From Przewalskia tangutica (lineage: Eukaryota; Streptophyta; Magnoliopsida; Solanales; Solanaceae): a stretch of DNA of 64,000 nt. Location of the stretch: NCBI GenBank assembly GCA_029844215.1, contig CM056738.1, forward strand, positions 63,765,593 to 63,829,592, read 5' to 3'. The position numbers were made by a program, and so were the translations under genes. The notes under the pieces are model-generated. The model saw nothing but the letters and a program-made list of their open reading frames with translations, was not told the DNA's origin and searched no databases. This document shows positions 1 to 9,025 of this stretch, one piece after another; the stretch's first letter is position 1; each line of letters starts with the position of its first letter.

Positions 1-1088
1 ATGCCGTGTTCTCGGCAGTAAGGTAGAGCACGAGAGGCACGGTGGTTTATTCTGAGCGATTGAGATCCCGACACGGAAGTGGGAGGTAATCAACATGGAC
101 TTTATCACGGGATTACCTCGCACTTTCGGATGAGACATGATTCTATATGGGTTATCGTTGTGGTGTGAAATCAGCCCACTTTCTTCCGTCGGGGCGACTT
201 TTCGTGAGGATTATGCCGACTTTACATCAGAGATCGTCGGTGCATGGAGTCCCTATTTCGATCATATCGCATGCAGGAGCCCGGTTCTGGCTAACCGGAG
301 TCTTTCGAGAGGTTTAGGGGCGCAGTGAGCACGAAATCGCATTCCATCCACGAGCAGACGGACAGTCGGCGCACTATCCGGACTCTTGAGGATATCTGCG
401 AGCCCGTGTTATCGACCGAGGTAGTGGGAGGATCATTTGCCTCTAGTTGAGTTCGCGTACAATAATAGCTACCACTCCGGTATTGGATGGCGCCTTATGA
501 GGCCTTGTATGGGAGGAAGTGCAGATCGCCTATAGGTTGGTTCGATGTGGGTGAGGTGCGGCTAGTGGGACCAGATTGGTGCGGCGATGGATAAGGTGAA
601 GCTTATCCGAGGCGGCTATTAATGGCTCGAGTCGGCCAGTCGTATGCAGATCATCGTCGTCGGCATCCGAGTTCGCGATTGATGATTGGGTTTTCTGAAG
701 GTGTCACCCATGAAGGTGTGATGAGATTCGGGAAGAAGAAACTTCGGCCCAAGGTACATTGGGCCGTTTTAGATTGTCCGCAGGGTAGTCAAGGTTGCCT
801 ATGAGTTGGATCTGTCGTCCGATCTGGAGGCAGTACATCCAGTTTTTCACGTATCTATGCTGAGGAGATGTATCGGGGATCCATCTAGGGTGCACCCGAT
901 TGACGATGTCGGTGTGGGGTTATCGTATGAGGAGGTTCCATAGCGATAATCGATCGTCGGGTTGGCGTCTGCGGACTAAGGGCGTGGCAGTCAAAGTCTT
1001 GTGGCGGAGCGAGCTCGAGGAGAGATGACTTGGGAAGCCAGGAAGACATGAGGCGAAGTATCCTCACCTATTCCCACACCTCGGGTAA
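1..1088 (+). pseudogene. Element E: 3' part of broken gag-pol (integrase core and chromodomain)
   Basis: This is the last part of a Ty3/gypsy chromovirus polyprotein on the plus strand; the upstream part lies outside the window. The integrase catalytic region starts with MDFITGLPRT at base 95, and a relic of the conserved NNSYHS segment lies near 463. The C-terminal chromodomain is recognisable at about 780-1085 from FHVSML near 855, LSYEEVP near 920 and a LRTKGVA-type segment near 972. The stop is TAA at 1086-1088, the position where J and A also end. The frame changes many times, so no long ORF survives. Integrase would insert the cDNA and the chromodomain would direct it to marked chromatin. 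Family assignment is firm; whether the frame breaks are real is uncertain. Confidence 0.85.
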
Positions 1089-1210
1089 TTCATTTTCCTA
1101 CTTGTAAATCTTCATTATCGTTTATGCCTAAGTGTTGTTACGTGGCGTGTGTGGCATTTGCAAGCTGTTTAAGTTATGAAGAATCTTATCGTTAACTGTC
1201 TTGGGAAGGA

Positions 1211-1244
1211 ACATTCGGGACGAATGTTTCTAAGGGGGGGAGAA
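1211..1244 (+). promoter_or_regulatory. Element E polypurine tract with adjacent hairpin
   Basis: ACATTCG and CGAATGT form a perfect 7-bp inverted repeat around GGA (1211-1227). A purine run TAAGGGGGGGAGAA (1231-1244) follows and ends exactly where the 3' LTR begins. In LTR retrotransposons the polypurine tract primes plus-strand DNA synthesis. The same arrangement sits at the equivalent place in A, B, C, D, G and J. The interval 1089-1210 is noncoding. Confidence 0.85.
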
Positions 1245-1673
1245 TGTTATACCCCGTATTTCCAGAGTATGTACGTAAGGGAATACGTACAAAAGTCTAG
1301 CCTTAAAGTTTAGGCACAAGACGTTTTTTTGGGCACAACTCACAAAATGAATAGTTTTCCGACGAAACGTTTCCACAGCTTTCGTAGGATAAATTCCGGC
1401 TATGCCATTTCTAATTTTTGCGGATTTTTCCGAGAGACGAAACATTTTGGACCAACGGGAGGGCGACACTTGGCACCCTCCAATTGGTGGACTTGAAATC
1501 GTCCATTTGACGAATTGGGGATAGATTTGGACGTTTTTTGTGCCTTGGCACAAGTCAAGGAGTTGGTAGGATATTTTGTGTGCAAGTTGGCCAAGGACAC
1601 TTGAGATAATCTTGACATTACAATTGTGTAGCACTTGGCTAAATCTTGGCCCTTGGTTGGCCATGTCTTGACC

Positions 1674-1681
1674 TATAAATA
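1674..1681 (+). promoter_or_regulatory. TATA box of element E LTR
   Basis: TATAAATA inside ACCTATAAATACCCC, followed by a conserved TTCTTCATCC about 20-30 bp on. The same box occurs in the LTRs of B, C, F, G and J and as CATTTATA (reverse strand) in A. If it sets the start site, U3 is only about 450 bp and some 2 kb of R/U5 lies downstream. Confidence 0.7.
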
Positions 1682-2423
1682 CCCCCTTAAGATGAAGAGT
1701 TCTTCATCCACAAATTCCTTTTCAAGTCTTGAAAATCCTCTCCTCTCCCTTGTAGCCTTTTTCGTCCAACACCCCTTTTTAGTGAGCTTGGCAGGCAACC
1801 CCTCCCCTAGCCCAGAAATCTACCCCTCTCTTGGTAGAAAAGTTGCCTTCTAGTATTGTTATAATGCCAAAAATACCTAGCCCAAATCCCTTAGTCCTTA
1901 GTAGAAGTTGTGAAGAACTTCTAAGGTTTCTAGAGCTCTGGGAGCGTACAACTTAGGAGCTAAACCTTGCTCGGTGCGACTTTATCTAGGATATTATTGG
2001 GCTTACCGAGGTAAATAATCCTAACCCTCTTTTGAATTAGAGAATACATCTTGTAGTAGTATAAGAATAAGTATAAAATACTTAGAAGAATATCATGAGA
2101 ATAAATTGAGCTGTTATCACGGTAGAAGGGTTTAAAGAAGAATAATCAAATTGTACTTACATAGAATTTGTTTTCACGATGAGACTTGAGTAGCTCACGG
2201 GTAGGAAATCGCCCAATTTTCCGTAGGATATAGAACCCTCTGTTTAGAATCGTTTACAAAGTAGTCTGAACGTTGATAGACGTGTCTGACTATTATAGGC
2301 TGATTCTCTGCGCGCGACATATTCAACTTGGCAGGTGGTTTTCGCTGAGAAGGTATGTGATTCTTCCTAAAGCATGATATTTTACAATATATATGTAGTG
2401 CGGTGAGCGTACATGTGTTAATC

Positions 2424-2601
2424 GAATAATAACTACGGCAATGCCTCACGGCTTAAGCTCGAATAATACTTACGGCAATGCCTCGGCTTAAGCACGAATA
2501 ATACTTACGGCAATGCCTGGCTTAAGCTTTGAATAATACTTACGGCAATGCCTCAAGCTTGCTCGAATAATACTTACGGCAATGCCTCACGGCTTAAGCC
2601 T
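2424..2601 (+). repeat. Five tandem copies of a ~37-bp unit in the E LTR
   Basis: Five successive units begin GAATAATACTTACGGCAATG at 2424 (variant), 2461, 2496, 2531 and 2565, each ending in a CTTAAGC-type segment. The corresponding place in the LTRs of A (about 41340-41420) and J (about 46210-46290 and 53465-53540) has two copies. The array lies downstream of the TATA box and would be in the transcript. Confidence 0.88.
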
Positions 2602-2929
2602 GAATAATAAAGAACTGAAAGCATTTCAAAAGAATACTGAATCATTTTTAACAGAAGAGAACTAATTGGTTTTTAAAACAGAAGCTTAAGAGTTATACTA
2701 GCTTTATGGGAAGTTAAGTATAACCACTTAAGAATGATAAAAGAAATAGTTTGCCTATGTGTTTATATGGACTTATATTGAATTGTGAAAGAATAATAAG
2801 ATGGTTTGATATGTAGACATGATATGATGCTATGTGTGTTAGTGTCTTGTAACGTTCTTGTTGTGCTTATGTTGTTTAAAGATAAGCTGTTATGTTAGTG
2901 TACTATCACTCACCTCTTGACATATTACC

Positions 2930-3190
2930 GGGGGTTAAGCTGCCCTCCGATGCGGGGTAGACTCAGGCGGTCTGGGACCATGATTCGAGAATACCTCATG
3001 CGGGTCCAGGGGACCTATGCGGAGCTACGGGAGTTCCAGGTTAGTGATGCGGGGTTATACCTCATGCGATCTATGTGGCCATGCGGACTACGAGTCGGGG
3101 CGATGCAGGAGTAGCTACCCTCGATGCGGGGTTATGTACCTATGCGGGCCTATGTGAGTGGCCTATGCGGACTCTGAGTCCATGATTAGG
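2930..3190 (+). repeat. ATGCGG-rich segment of the E LTR
   Basis: The words ATGCGG and TATGCGG recur many times in short imperfect units alternating with CTCATGCGGGTC-like and GAGTTCCAGG-like pieces. The same block is in F (about 40150-40440), G (about 55450-55700 and 61450-61700) and, reversed as CCGCAT, in A (about 37300-37580) and J. It is rich in CG and CNG sites and poorly conserved between copies. Function unknown. Confidence 0.75.
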
Positions 3191-3789
3191 CTTGCATGGT
3201 GATACTACGGGCAATTGGCCTGCTCGATCATTCGCGACCTAGAAAAGACACATTCTGATTTACCTATTTTTGCTCTTGTTTATGATGTGGCACTATATGC
3301 GGTCCCTTGGTTGTTTCATACATACTTGCAAAACTGATTTTAAAATGATATGTTTTCATTTAAGTATTTCTGATTTCATATACTTAGTACTGTTATCGAC
3401 CTCGCCGAGGCTGCGTTCATCTGCGCGGTAAGGCGGCAGTGCTAGATCCACATTCTTAGGATCTCTACGTTGGTGTCGGGAGCTCCATCTTTTAGGAGGC
3501 TCTACTTTTGGGTATGATCTCCTGTTGTAGATAGTTTTGTGCTGATCGGGGTATGGCGGGCCTGTCGCCATAGTTGTATATTTCCTTAGAAGTGCATGAG
3601 TCATGTTATACGATATCGGATGTAGCGCTAAACCATGTTTATATATATATCGAAAGCGATGTTTTCTCACATAAAGCGTGTCTTATTTTATAAAGCTGTT
3701 TCATGTCTTGTTTTATATTTCGATTACTACGATGTATGGCTACTTGGGTGCCCGATAAGCGCGATCACGGGCCGGAATGGGTCGTGACA

Positions 3790-4868
3790 AATCACATCAT
3801 ACCGGCGAAAACCACCGCCAAGTTGAATATGTCGCGAGAGAATCAACCTATAATAGTCGAACCGCCTATCAACGTCTGAACTACTCATGCGATTCTAAGC
3901 GAGAGAGTCTTTTATTACGGAAAATCGGGCAAGACTTCCCTACGGTGAGCTACTTAAGTCTCTGTGAAAACAGTCTAAGTAAGTATAGTTTAATTATTCT
4001 TCTTTTAAACCCTTCTACTGTGATATGATTCAATTCTATTACGTAATATTCTTCTAAGTATTTAATACTTATTCTTATACTACTACGGATGTATTCTCTA
4101 ATTCAAAGAGGTTAGGATTATTTACCTCAGTAAGCCCAATAATATCCTAGATAAAAGTCGATCAGAGCAAGGCTTAGCTCTAAGTTATGCGCTCAGATAG
4201 CTCGAGAAACCTTATAAGTTCTTAAAAAATTATACTAAGGACTTTGGTATTTGGACTTGGTTATTTTGGGAATTATAAAAATAATAGAAGGCAAATTTTC
4301 TCCCCCGGTAGGGGGGGTAGTTTTGGGCTAGGCTTCTTTTAGAGAGGGGGGGGGGGGTATTCGGCCAAGACTTCACTGAGGAGAAGTGAGGCTTAGGACG
4401 ATGGCTCACAAGGAAGGATGATTTAGGCTTGGAAATTTGTGATGAATAAGTCTTCAAAGAGAGGGGCATTTATAGGAAACCAGGGCCAAGATCAAGCCAA
4501 GTGGGGGCAAGTGGAGGCGAGATTTGCCCAAGTGCCCCTAACCTACTCCTCAAATCACTCCACAAACAAAGGTCCATGTTCTAAGCCCCAAAGCCTCCCT
4601 ATCGTCCAGGCAAAGGCCACTTGGCGTCCACGAGGTGACAAGTGTCACCCTCTCGTTGGTCCAAAAAGGTTCCGTCGCTCGGAAAAATTCGCAAAAATTA
4701 GAAATGACATAGCCGGAATTTACCCTACGCGAGTCGTGTAAAACGTTTCGTTGGAAAACGATTCTTTGTGTGAGTTGTGCCCAAAAAACGTCCTAGGCCT
4801 AAACTTTTAAGGCTACACTTTTGCACGTACGTCCTCACGTACATACTCCGGAAATACGGGGTATAACA
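3790..4868 (-). repeat. Element A 3' LTR, U3-side fragment
   Basis: Reverse-strand LTR that ends (on the plus strand) CGGGGTATAACA at 4868. It is cut at 3790 by E, at the place where other copies read AGAATCACATACC. The TATA region reads CATTTATA at 4467-4474, one base different from the usual TATTTATA. It matches the other A LTR at 41480-42574. Confidence 0.88.
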
Positions 4869-4902
4869 TTCTCCCCTCCTTAGAAACATTCGTCCCGAAT
4901 GT
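4869..4902 (-). promoter_or_regulatory. Element A polypurine tract with hairpin
   Basis: Read on the plus strand, TTCTCCCCTCCTTAG follows the LTR end, and ACATTCG and CGAATGT (4886-4902) form the inverted repeat with TCC between. This is the same layout as in E, reversed. The region 4903-5025 up to the pol stop is noncoding. Confidence 0.85.
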
Positions 4903-5025
4903 TCCTTCCCAAGACAATTATCGATAAGGTTCTTCATAGCTTAAACAGTTGCAAATTGCCACACACGACCACAGAACAACACTTAGGCATAAACGATAAC
5001 GAAAATTTATAAGTAGGAAAGTGAA

Positions 5026-5580
5026 TTACCTGGAGGTGTGGGGAATAGGTGAGGATACCTCTGCCTTATGTCCTCGCCGACTTCCCGTCATCTCTCACGA
5101 GCTCGTTCGCCACGTAACTTTGTGGAAGCCACGCGTCTTTGGTCCGCAGATGCCTAACGACGATCGATTATCGCTATGGGAATCTCCTCATCGATAACCC
5201 TCGGTCACTGGACATCGTCAATCGGGTGTACCACTAGATGGATCCCGATACACCTCGCCGGCATGGATACGTGAAAAAGCGGATGCCCGCCTCCGGTCGG
5301 ACGGCAGATCCAACTCATAGGCAACCTTGCCTACCTGCGGATAATCCGAAGCGGCCCGATGTACCTTGGTGAGTTTCCCTCTTCTCGAATCTCATCACAC
5401 CGCCGTGGGTGGCGCTAGGAAAACCCAATCATGAACCTCGAACTCCAGATGCCGACGACGATGATCTGCATATGACTTCTGTCGACTCTGAGTTGTCAGC
5501 AACCTCTCCTGGATAAGCTTCACCTTATCCACTGCCTGCTGCACCAAATCTGGTCCCACTAACTGCACCTCGCCCACATC
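5026..5580 (-). pseudogene. Element A: chromodomain and integrase C-terminal region
   Basis: The minus-strand reading ends at a TAA at 5026-5028, as in J. The chromodomain occupies about 5030-5300. Upstream, at about 5395-5577, a readable stretch begins MGEVQLVGPDLVQQAV and continues through SYADHRRRHLEFEVHDWVFL, the integrase C-terminal region of Tekay/Del chromoviruses. It is broken by frameshifts. The chromodomain in this family is thought to bind modified histones and steer integration. Confidence 0.85.
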
Positions 5581-6480
5581 GAACCAACCTATAGGTGATC
5601 TGCACTTCCTCTCATACTAGGCCTCATGGCGCCATCGAATCTTTGGAGTGGTAGCTATTATTGTACGCAAACTCAACTAGAGGCAAATGATCCTCGGCTA
5701 CCCACGAAGTCGATAACACGGGCTCGCGACATATCCTCGAAGTGCGGATAGTGCGCTCGGCTGTCCGTGCTGCGTGGATGGAATGCGATTACTCGTGCTC
5801 GCTGCGTCCTAAACCTCTGGAAAGACCTCCGAAGTTAGCCGTGAACCGGGCTCCTGCATGCGATATGATCGAAATAGGGACTCCATGCGATCGGCGATCT
5901 CTCGGATGTAAAGTGCGGCATAATCCTCGGTAGAAAAGTCGTCTGACGGGAAGAAAGTGGGCTGATTTCGTCGACCTATCGGCGATAACCCATATAGAAT
6001 CATGTCTCCTCCGAGTGCGAGGTAATCCCGTGATAAAATCCATGTTGATTACCTCCCACTTCCGGTCGGGATCTCGATAAATGCGCAACAAACCACGGGC
6101 CTGCGGTGCTCTACCTTCGCTGCGACAACACGGGCCCGAGCTACGAACTCGCAGCGTCCTCTTCAGCCATCCCACCAATACACCGATCTAAGGTCGTGGT
6201 ACATCTTGGTCGACCGGATGGATAGAGTAGCGCGTTGTGTGCTTCCCCAAGAACACTGCGCGAAGTCACGAAACATCTGGAACACAACACGCCCTCAAAC
6301 CTTAGCACCCGTCGGTGCTACCTCAAAAGGACCGCGCCTCACGAAGAGGCGTATCACGATAACGTGTCAAGCGGATCCTCGGCTGTTGCCTCTTCACCTC
6401 GCCGGCGATGGAAGACTCGGCAACCTCGCGAACTCGAACCCAGCGCTATCGGAATCAATCAAGCGGACACCAAGGCTCGC
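5581..6480 (-). pseudogene. Element A: integrase catalytic core and zinc-finger region
   Basis: MDFITGLPRTRRRHDSIWVI is readable at about 6000-6045 on the minus strand, followed by STKSAHFLPVR, then frame-shifted remains of the YIREI-HGVP segment and GARFTANF. The first catalytic Asp is in MDFI; the second should lie in SDRG, which here reads SHAG. Upstream, about 6090-6330, is the degraded HHCC zinc-binding region. The same domain in J is much better preserved. Confidence 0.85.
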
Positions 6481-6900
6481 TAAGCGATGCAAATAACGAA
6501 CCATGTCCTCTCTCTAGTTGCGCATCGATAGGCTCCCATCGACCTACGACTAAGGCATACGCCTACATTGGCCTTCCCGGGTGGTACGGGATATCAACAT
6601 CGTAATTCTTAAGCAACTCTAACCACCGTCTCGCCGTAAGTTCAACTCCCTGCGGTGAAGATATCTTGGAGGCTCTTGTGGTGCGTATAAATATCCACAT
6701 GAACCCGTACAAGTAGTACCTCGGATCTTGGCGTGAATCACTTGCGACTCCAAATCATGGGTGGGGTAGTTCCTCTCGTGTTTCTTGGTGTCGGGATGCA
6801 TACGCTATAACTTTGCCTGCTTTGCATCAACACACATCCCAACCCGATGCTGGCGCATCACAATACACAACATAACCGTCTGGACCTGCGGAAGAGTAAG
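6481..6900 (-). pseudogene. Element A: RNase H region
   Basis: The minus strand reads KKHERNYPTHDLES at about 6740-6790, then a degraded LYGVHVDIYTHHKSLQ-type segment and ELNLRRDGG (standing for LNLRQRRW). These are hallmarks of the Ty3/gypsy RNase H domain and match J at 49091-49366. RNase H removes the RNA template during reverse transcription. Frameshifts prevent a single ORF. Confidence 0.82.
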
Positions 6901-7640
6901 AAGCGAGGCGGTCGTCGATCTCTCTTTCGAATGGAAACCACCGCTCACAAGCATCGATCCATCTGAAACTTGGGCGCCACGAGTCGGCCTAGTCAATGGT
7001 GCGAAGATAGAAGCAAACTTCTCCACGAACGCCGATAATATCTGCAAGGCCCGAAAGCTGCGAACCTCGCCGGAGTAGTAGGTGCAGGCAAGTCTGGCGC
7101 CTCGATCTTGGCGTATCCACTCGAATGCCATCGGCCCGGCAATATGCCCGAAAAGCCAGAAGTCAGCAAAACTCACATTTGGAAAACTTGGCGTACAAGC
7201 TGAGTCTGGAGAAGCGTCGGCCTGATCGCCAAATGCTCGCGTGCTCGCTCTGGCGAGAATAAACCAAGATATCATCGATGAACACTATCACAAGCGTGTC
7301 CAAAAATGGTTTGAACACGGTTCATCAAATCCATGAATCTGGCCGGAGCATTGGTCAACCAAAGACATGACCACGAACTCATAATGCGTCTGGGTCGGAA
7401 TGCGATCCTAGGGACATCCACCTCTCGACTCGCACTTTGATGATAGCGATCGCATATCAATCTTGGAGAAACATCTCGCACCACCTGTTGGTTGAACAAA
7501 TCATCAATCACGGGAAGGGGTATACATTCTTAATGGTCACCTTGTTGTTGTAATCAACACATGCGTGCGCGCGTCCGTCCTTCTTCTTCACGAACAATAT
7601 CGGCACTCCCGGGGAGAAACACTAGGCTCGATGAAGCCCT
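6901..7640 (-). pseudogene. Element A: reverse transcriptase region
   Basis: At about 7272-7511 the minus strand carries LIDDLFNQ, EVDVPRIAFR and FMDLMNRV, standard Ty3/gypsy RT blocks. The FIDD catalytic box lies near 7275-7300, split by a frame change. At about 6805-7275 follow the thumb segments: FPNVSFADFW (for KFSKCEFW), GEVRSFRALQ (for AEVRSFLGLA), FVEKFASIFAPLTR and VLTLP. Order and spacing match J. Confidence 0.86.
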
Positions 7641-8320
7641 TCTCCGGAAATCCCTAAGGTGATCCTTGACTCTCTCACTTCGGCGGTTGCCATTACGTAT
7701 GGCGGAATGGAAATAGGCCAAGTGTCCGCAATATGTCTATACAAAACTCAATCTCCCTCTCGGGAGGATACGGAGGTCGTGCGGAAACACGTCGGGAACT
7801 CTCGACTCTGGGCCGGTGAAAATCGCGCTGCGACCTCGGTATCAAACACGACGAGATGGTAGATATACCGCCTCGCACCATCTTCCTAGCCTTGAGGTAG
7901 GAAATAAACCTACCCTCGGCGATACCGTGCTCCTCCCACTCAACAATGGCTCCCGAAAGCGGAACGTACTACTCTCTCTGCGGTCTACATTGGCGTAGCA
8001 GAAGCTAGCCAATCCGTCCCGTGATCACGCGTCGAAGTCAATCATCTCCAACTCTATCAAGTCGGCTGGTCGGCGACGTAAATGGTCACAGGACAAGCTC
8101 TATATACGCCGAGCTACATCGAATCACTCATGGCGTAGCTACCTCAAAAGGGTCTATGGACTCGGGCTCATCCACTATCCTACTAGCAACAAGGGAGATA
8201 TATGGGGCCAGTAGAACCGGATCTATCAAAGCATACACATCAAACCAGAACCGATAAGGTACTGTGGCGACATCGGTGAGGCCTCACGATCTGTCGGTGG
8301 ACAAAGCATAAATGCGGTTA
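7641..8320 (-). pseudogene. Element A: aspartic protease region
   Basis: The region is collinear with the protease of J at 50180-50870. A DLIELEMIDFDV segment is encoded at about 8030-8065 on the minus strand, preceding the GMDWLAS block in this family. The catalytic-loop region lies towards 8200-8250 and is garbled. The protease would cleave the Gag-Pol precursor. The assignment rests mostly on collinearity with J. Confidence 0.75.
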
Positions 8321-8742
8321 CGAGGACGCTAGAAGCTGGACCAGCGCCACGACCTGCGCGACCTGCTGGTCCATGAGTACCTTGCCCTCAGGCGAGTAGT
8401 GTCGAGGATGAAGAAGACCGACGAAAGAACACGTGGTGACCCTACCATCGGCCGCCCGCGGTCGGACGGTTCCTCGCATAGTGACCTGCTGGCCTGGCTG
8501 AAACAAGCTCGTAGCACCACACTCGAAGTGGGATCTGCATCGGGCACTGCGAGGTGGTCCGTCGGCGATACCTCTGCTGCAGTGCTTTGAAGTCCTGGGG
8601 CCTGATGCGCCTCGAATATCTGGTGTCTTGAGGGCGGTGCAGGAGTGCTCTGGTGGTGTGGTGCAAATCTAGGCTAGCTGCGAGGCCGCCCACGATAGCC
8701 ACCAAAAGACCTGCCGTCTGGTCATCTTACCTGCTTTGCACA
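8321..8742 (-). pseudogene. Element A: C-terminal gag with zinc knuckle, cut by element B
   Basis: The minus strand shows GHYARNRP at about 8460-8485, the second half of the CCHC knuckle (normally CYxCGxxGHxAxxCP), with the first cysteines in a shifted frame (CYEL). The reading continues upstream into an Arg-rich segment. B is inserted at about 8743; the remaining gag resumes at 35658. Confidence 0.8.
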
Positions 8743-9025
8743 TGCATCACGCCCGAATTCGGGCGTGGTAGTGCCTTACCGGGCACCTAGTGATACAACA
8801 TCGAGAAAACCGGCGGAAAAATAAAACACGAGTCATGAAACAAGAGATATAATAAATAAGCAGGCCCAAAAAGCGATTTGCCTTGGTATATACATAAAAA
8901 AGCGAGCAGTTATCCTTTTACAAACCACGCCTGGCGATTACTGAGACCTCTAAGATTTACAACAACTATGACGGGACGGGCCGCCATACCACGAATGTAC
9001 AAGAACCTACGACTCGGGGAAACAT
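8743..9025 (-). repeat. Element B 3' LTR, outer piece
   Basis: Reverse-strand LTR beginning at the U5 end (TCACGCCCGAA...). It contains the GCACC-TAGTGATACAACATC segment common to all LTRs here and is cut at 9025 by C. The last five bases, AACAT at 9021-9025, are the left target-site copy of C. It resumes at 17244. Confidence 0.88.
8747..8768. promoter_or_regulatory. Palindrome at the U5 end of the B LTR
   Basis: TCACGCCCGAA is followed at once by TTCGGGCGTGG, a nearly perfect 22-bp palindrome (only the outermost pair fails). In the other B LTR, at 22603-22623, one G of the second arm is missing. Other LTRs in the window have different sequences here that can still pair. Confidence 0.8.

Larger units (their letters stand above)
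1245..3789 (+). repeat. Element E 3' LTR (about 2.5 kb)
   Basis: It starts TGTTATACCCCG right after the polypurine tract and ends GGTCGTGACA, giving the usual TG...CA termini. It carries a TATA box about 430 bp from its start. Downstream are an array of 37-bp repeats, a cluster of ATGCGG words, and near the end a degraded form of the hairpin block found in the other LTRs. It is homologous to the LTRs of A and J, but its repeat array is longer. It sits inside the 3' LTR of A, which resumes at 3790 in reverse orientation. The five bases after it are AATCA; the matching target-site copy would be off the window. Confidence 0.92.

Noticed and set aside
3356..3670. 104-codon minus-strand open stretch in the E LTR
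   Set aside because: It is antisense within the LTR U5 side and not open in homologous LTRs.
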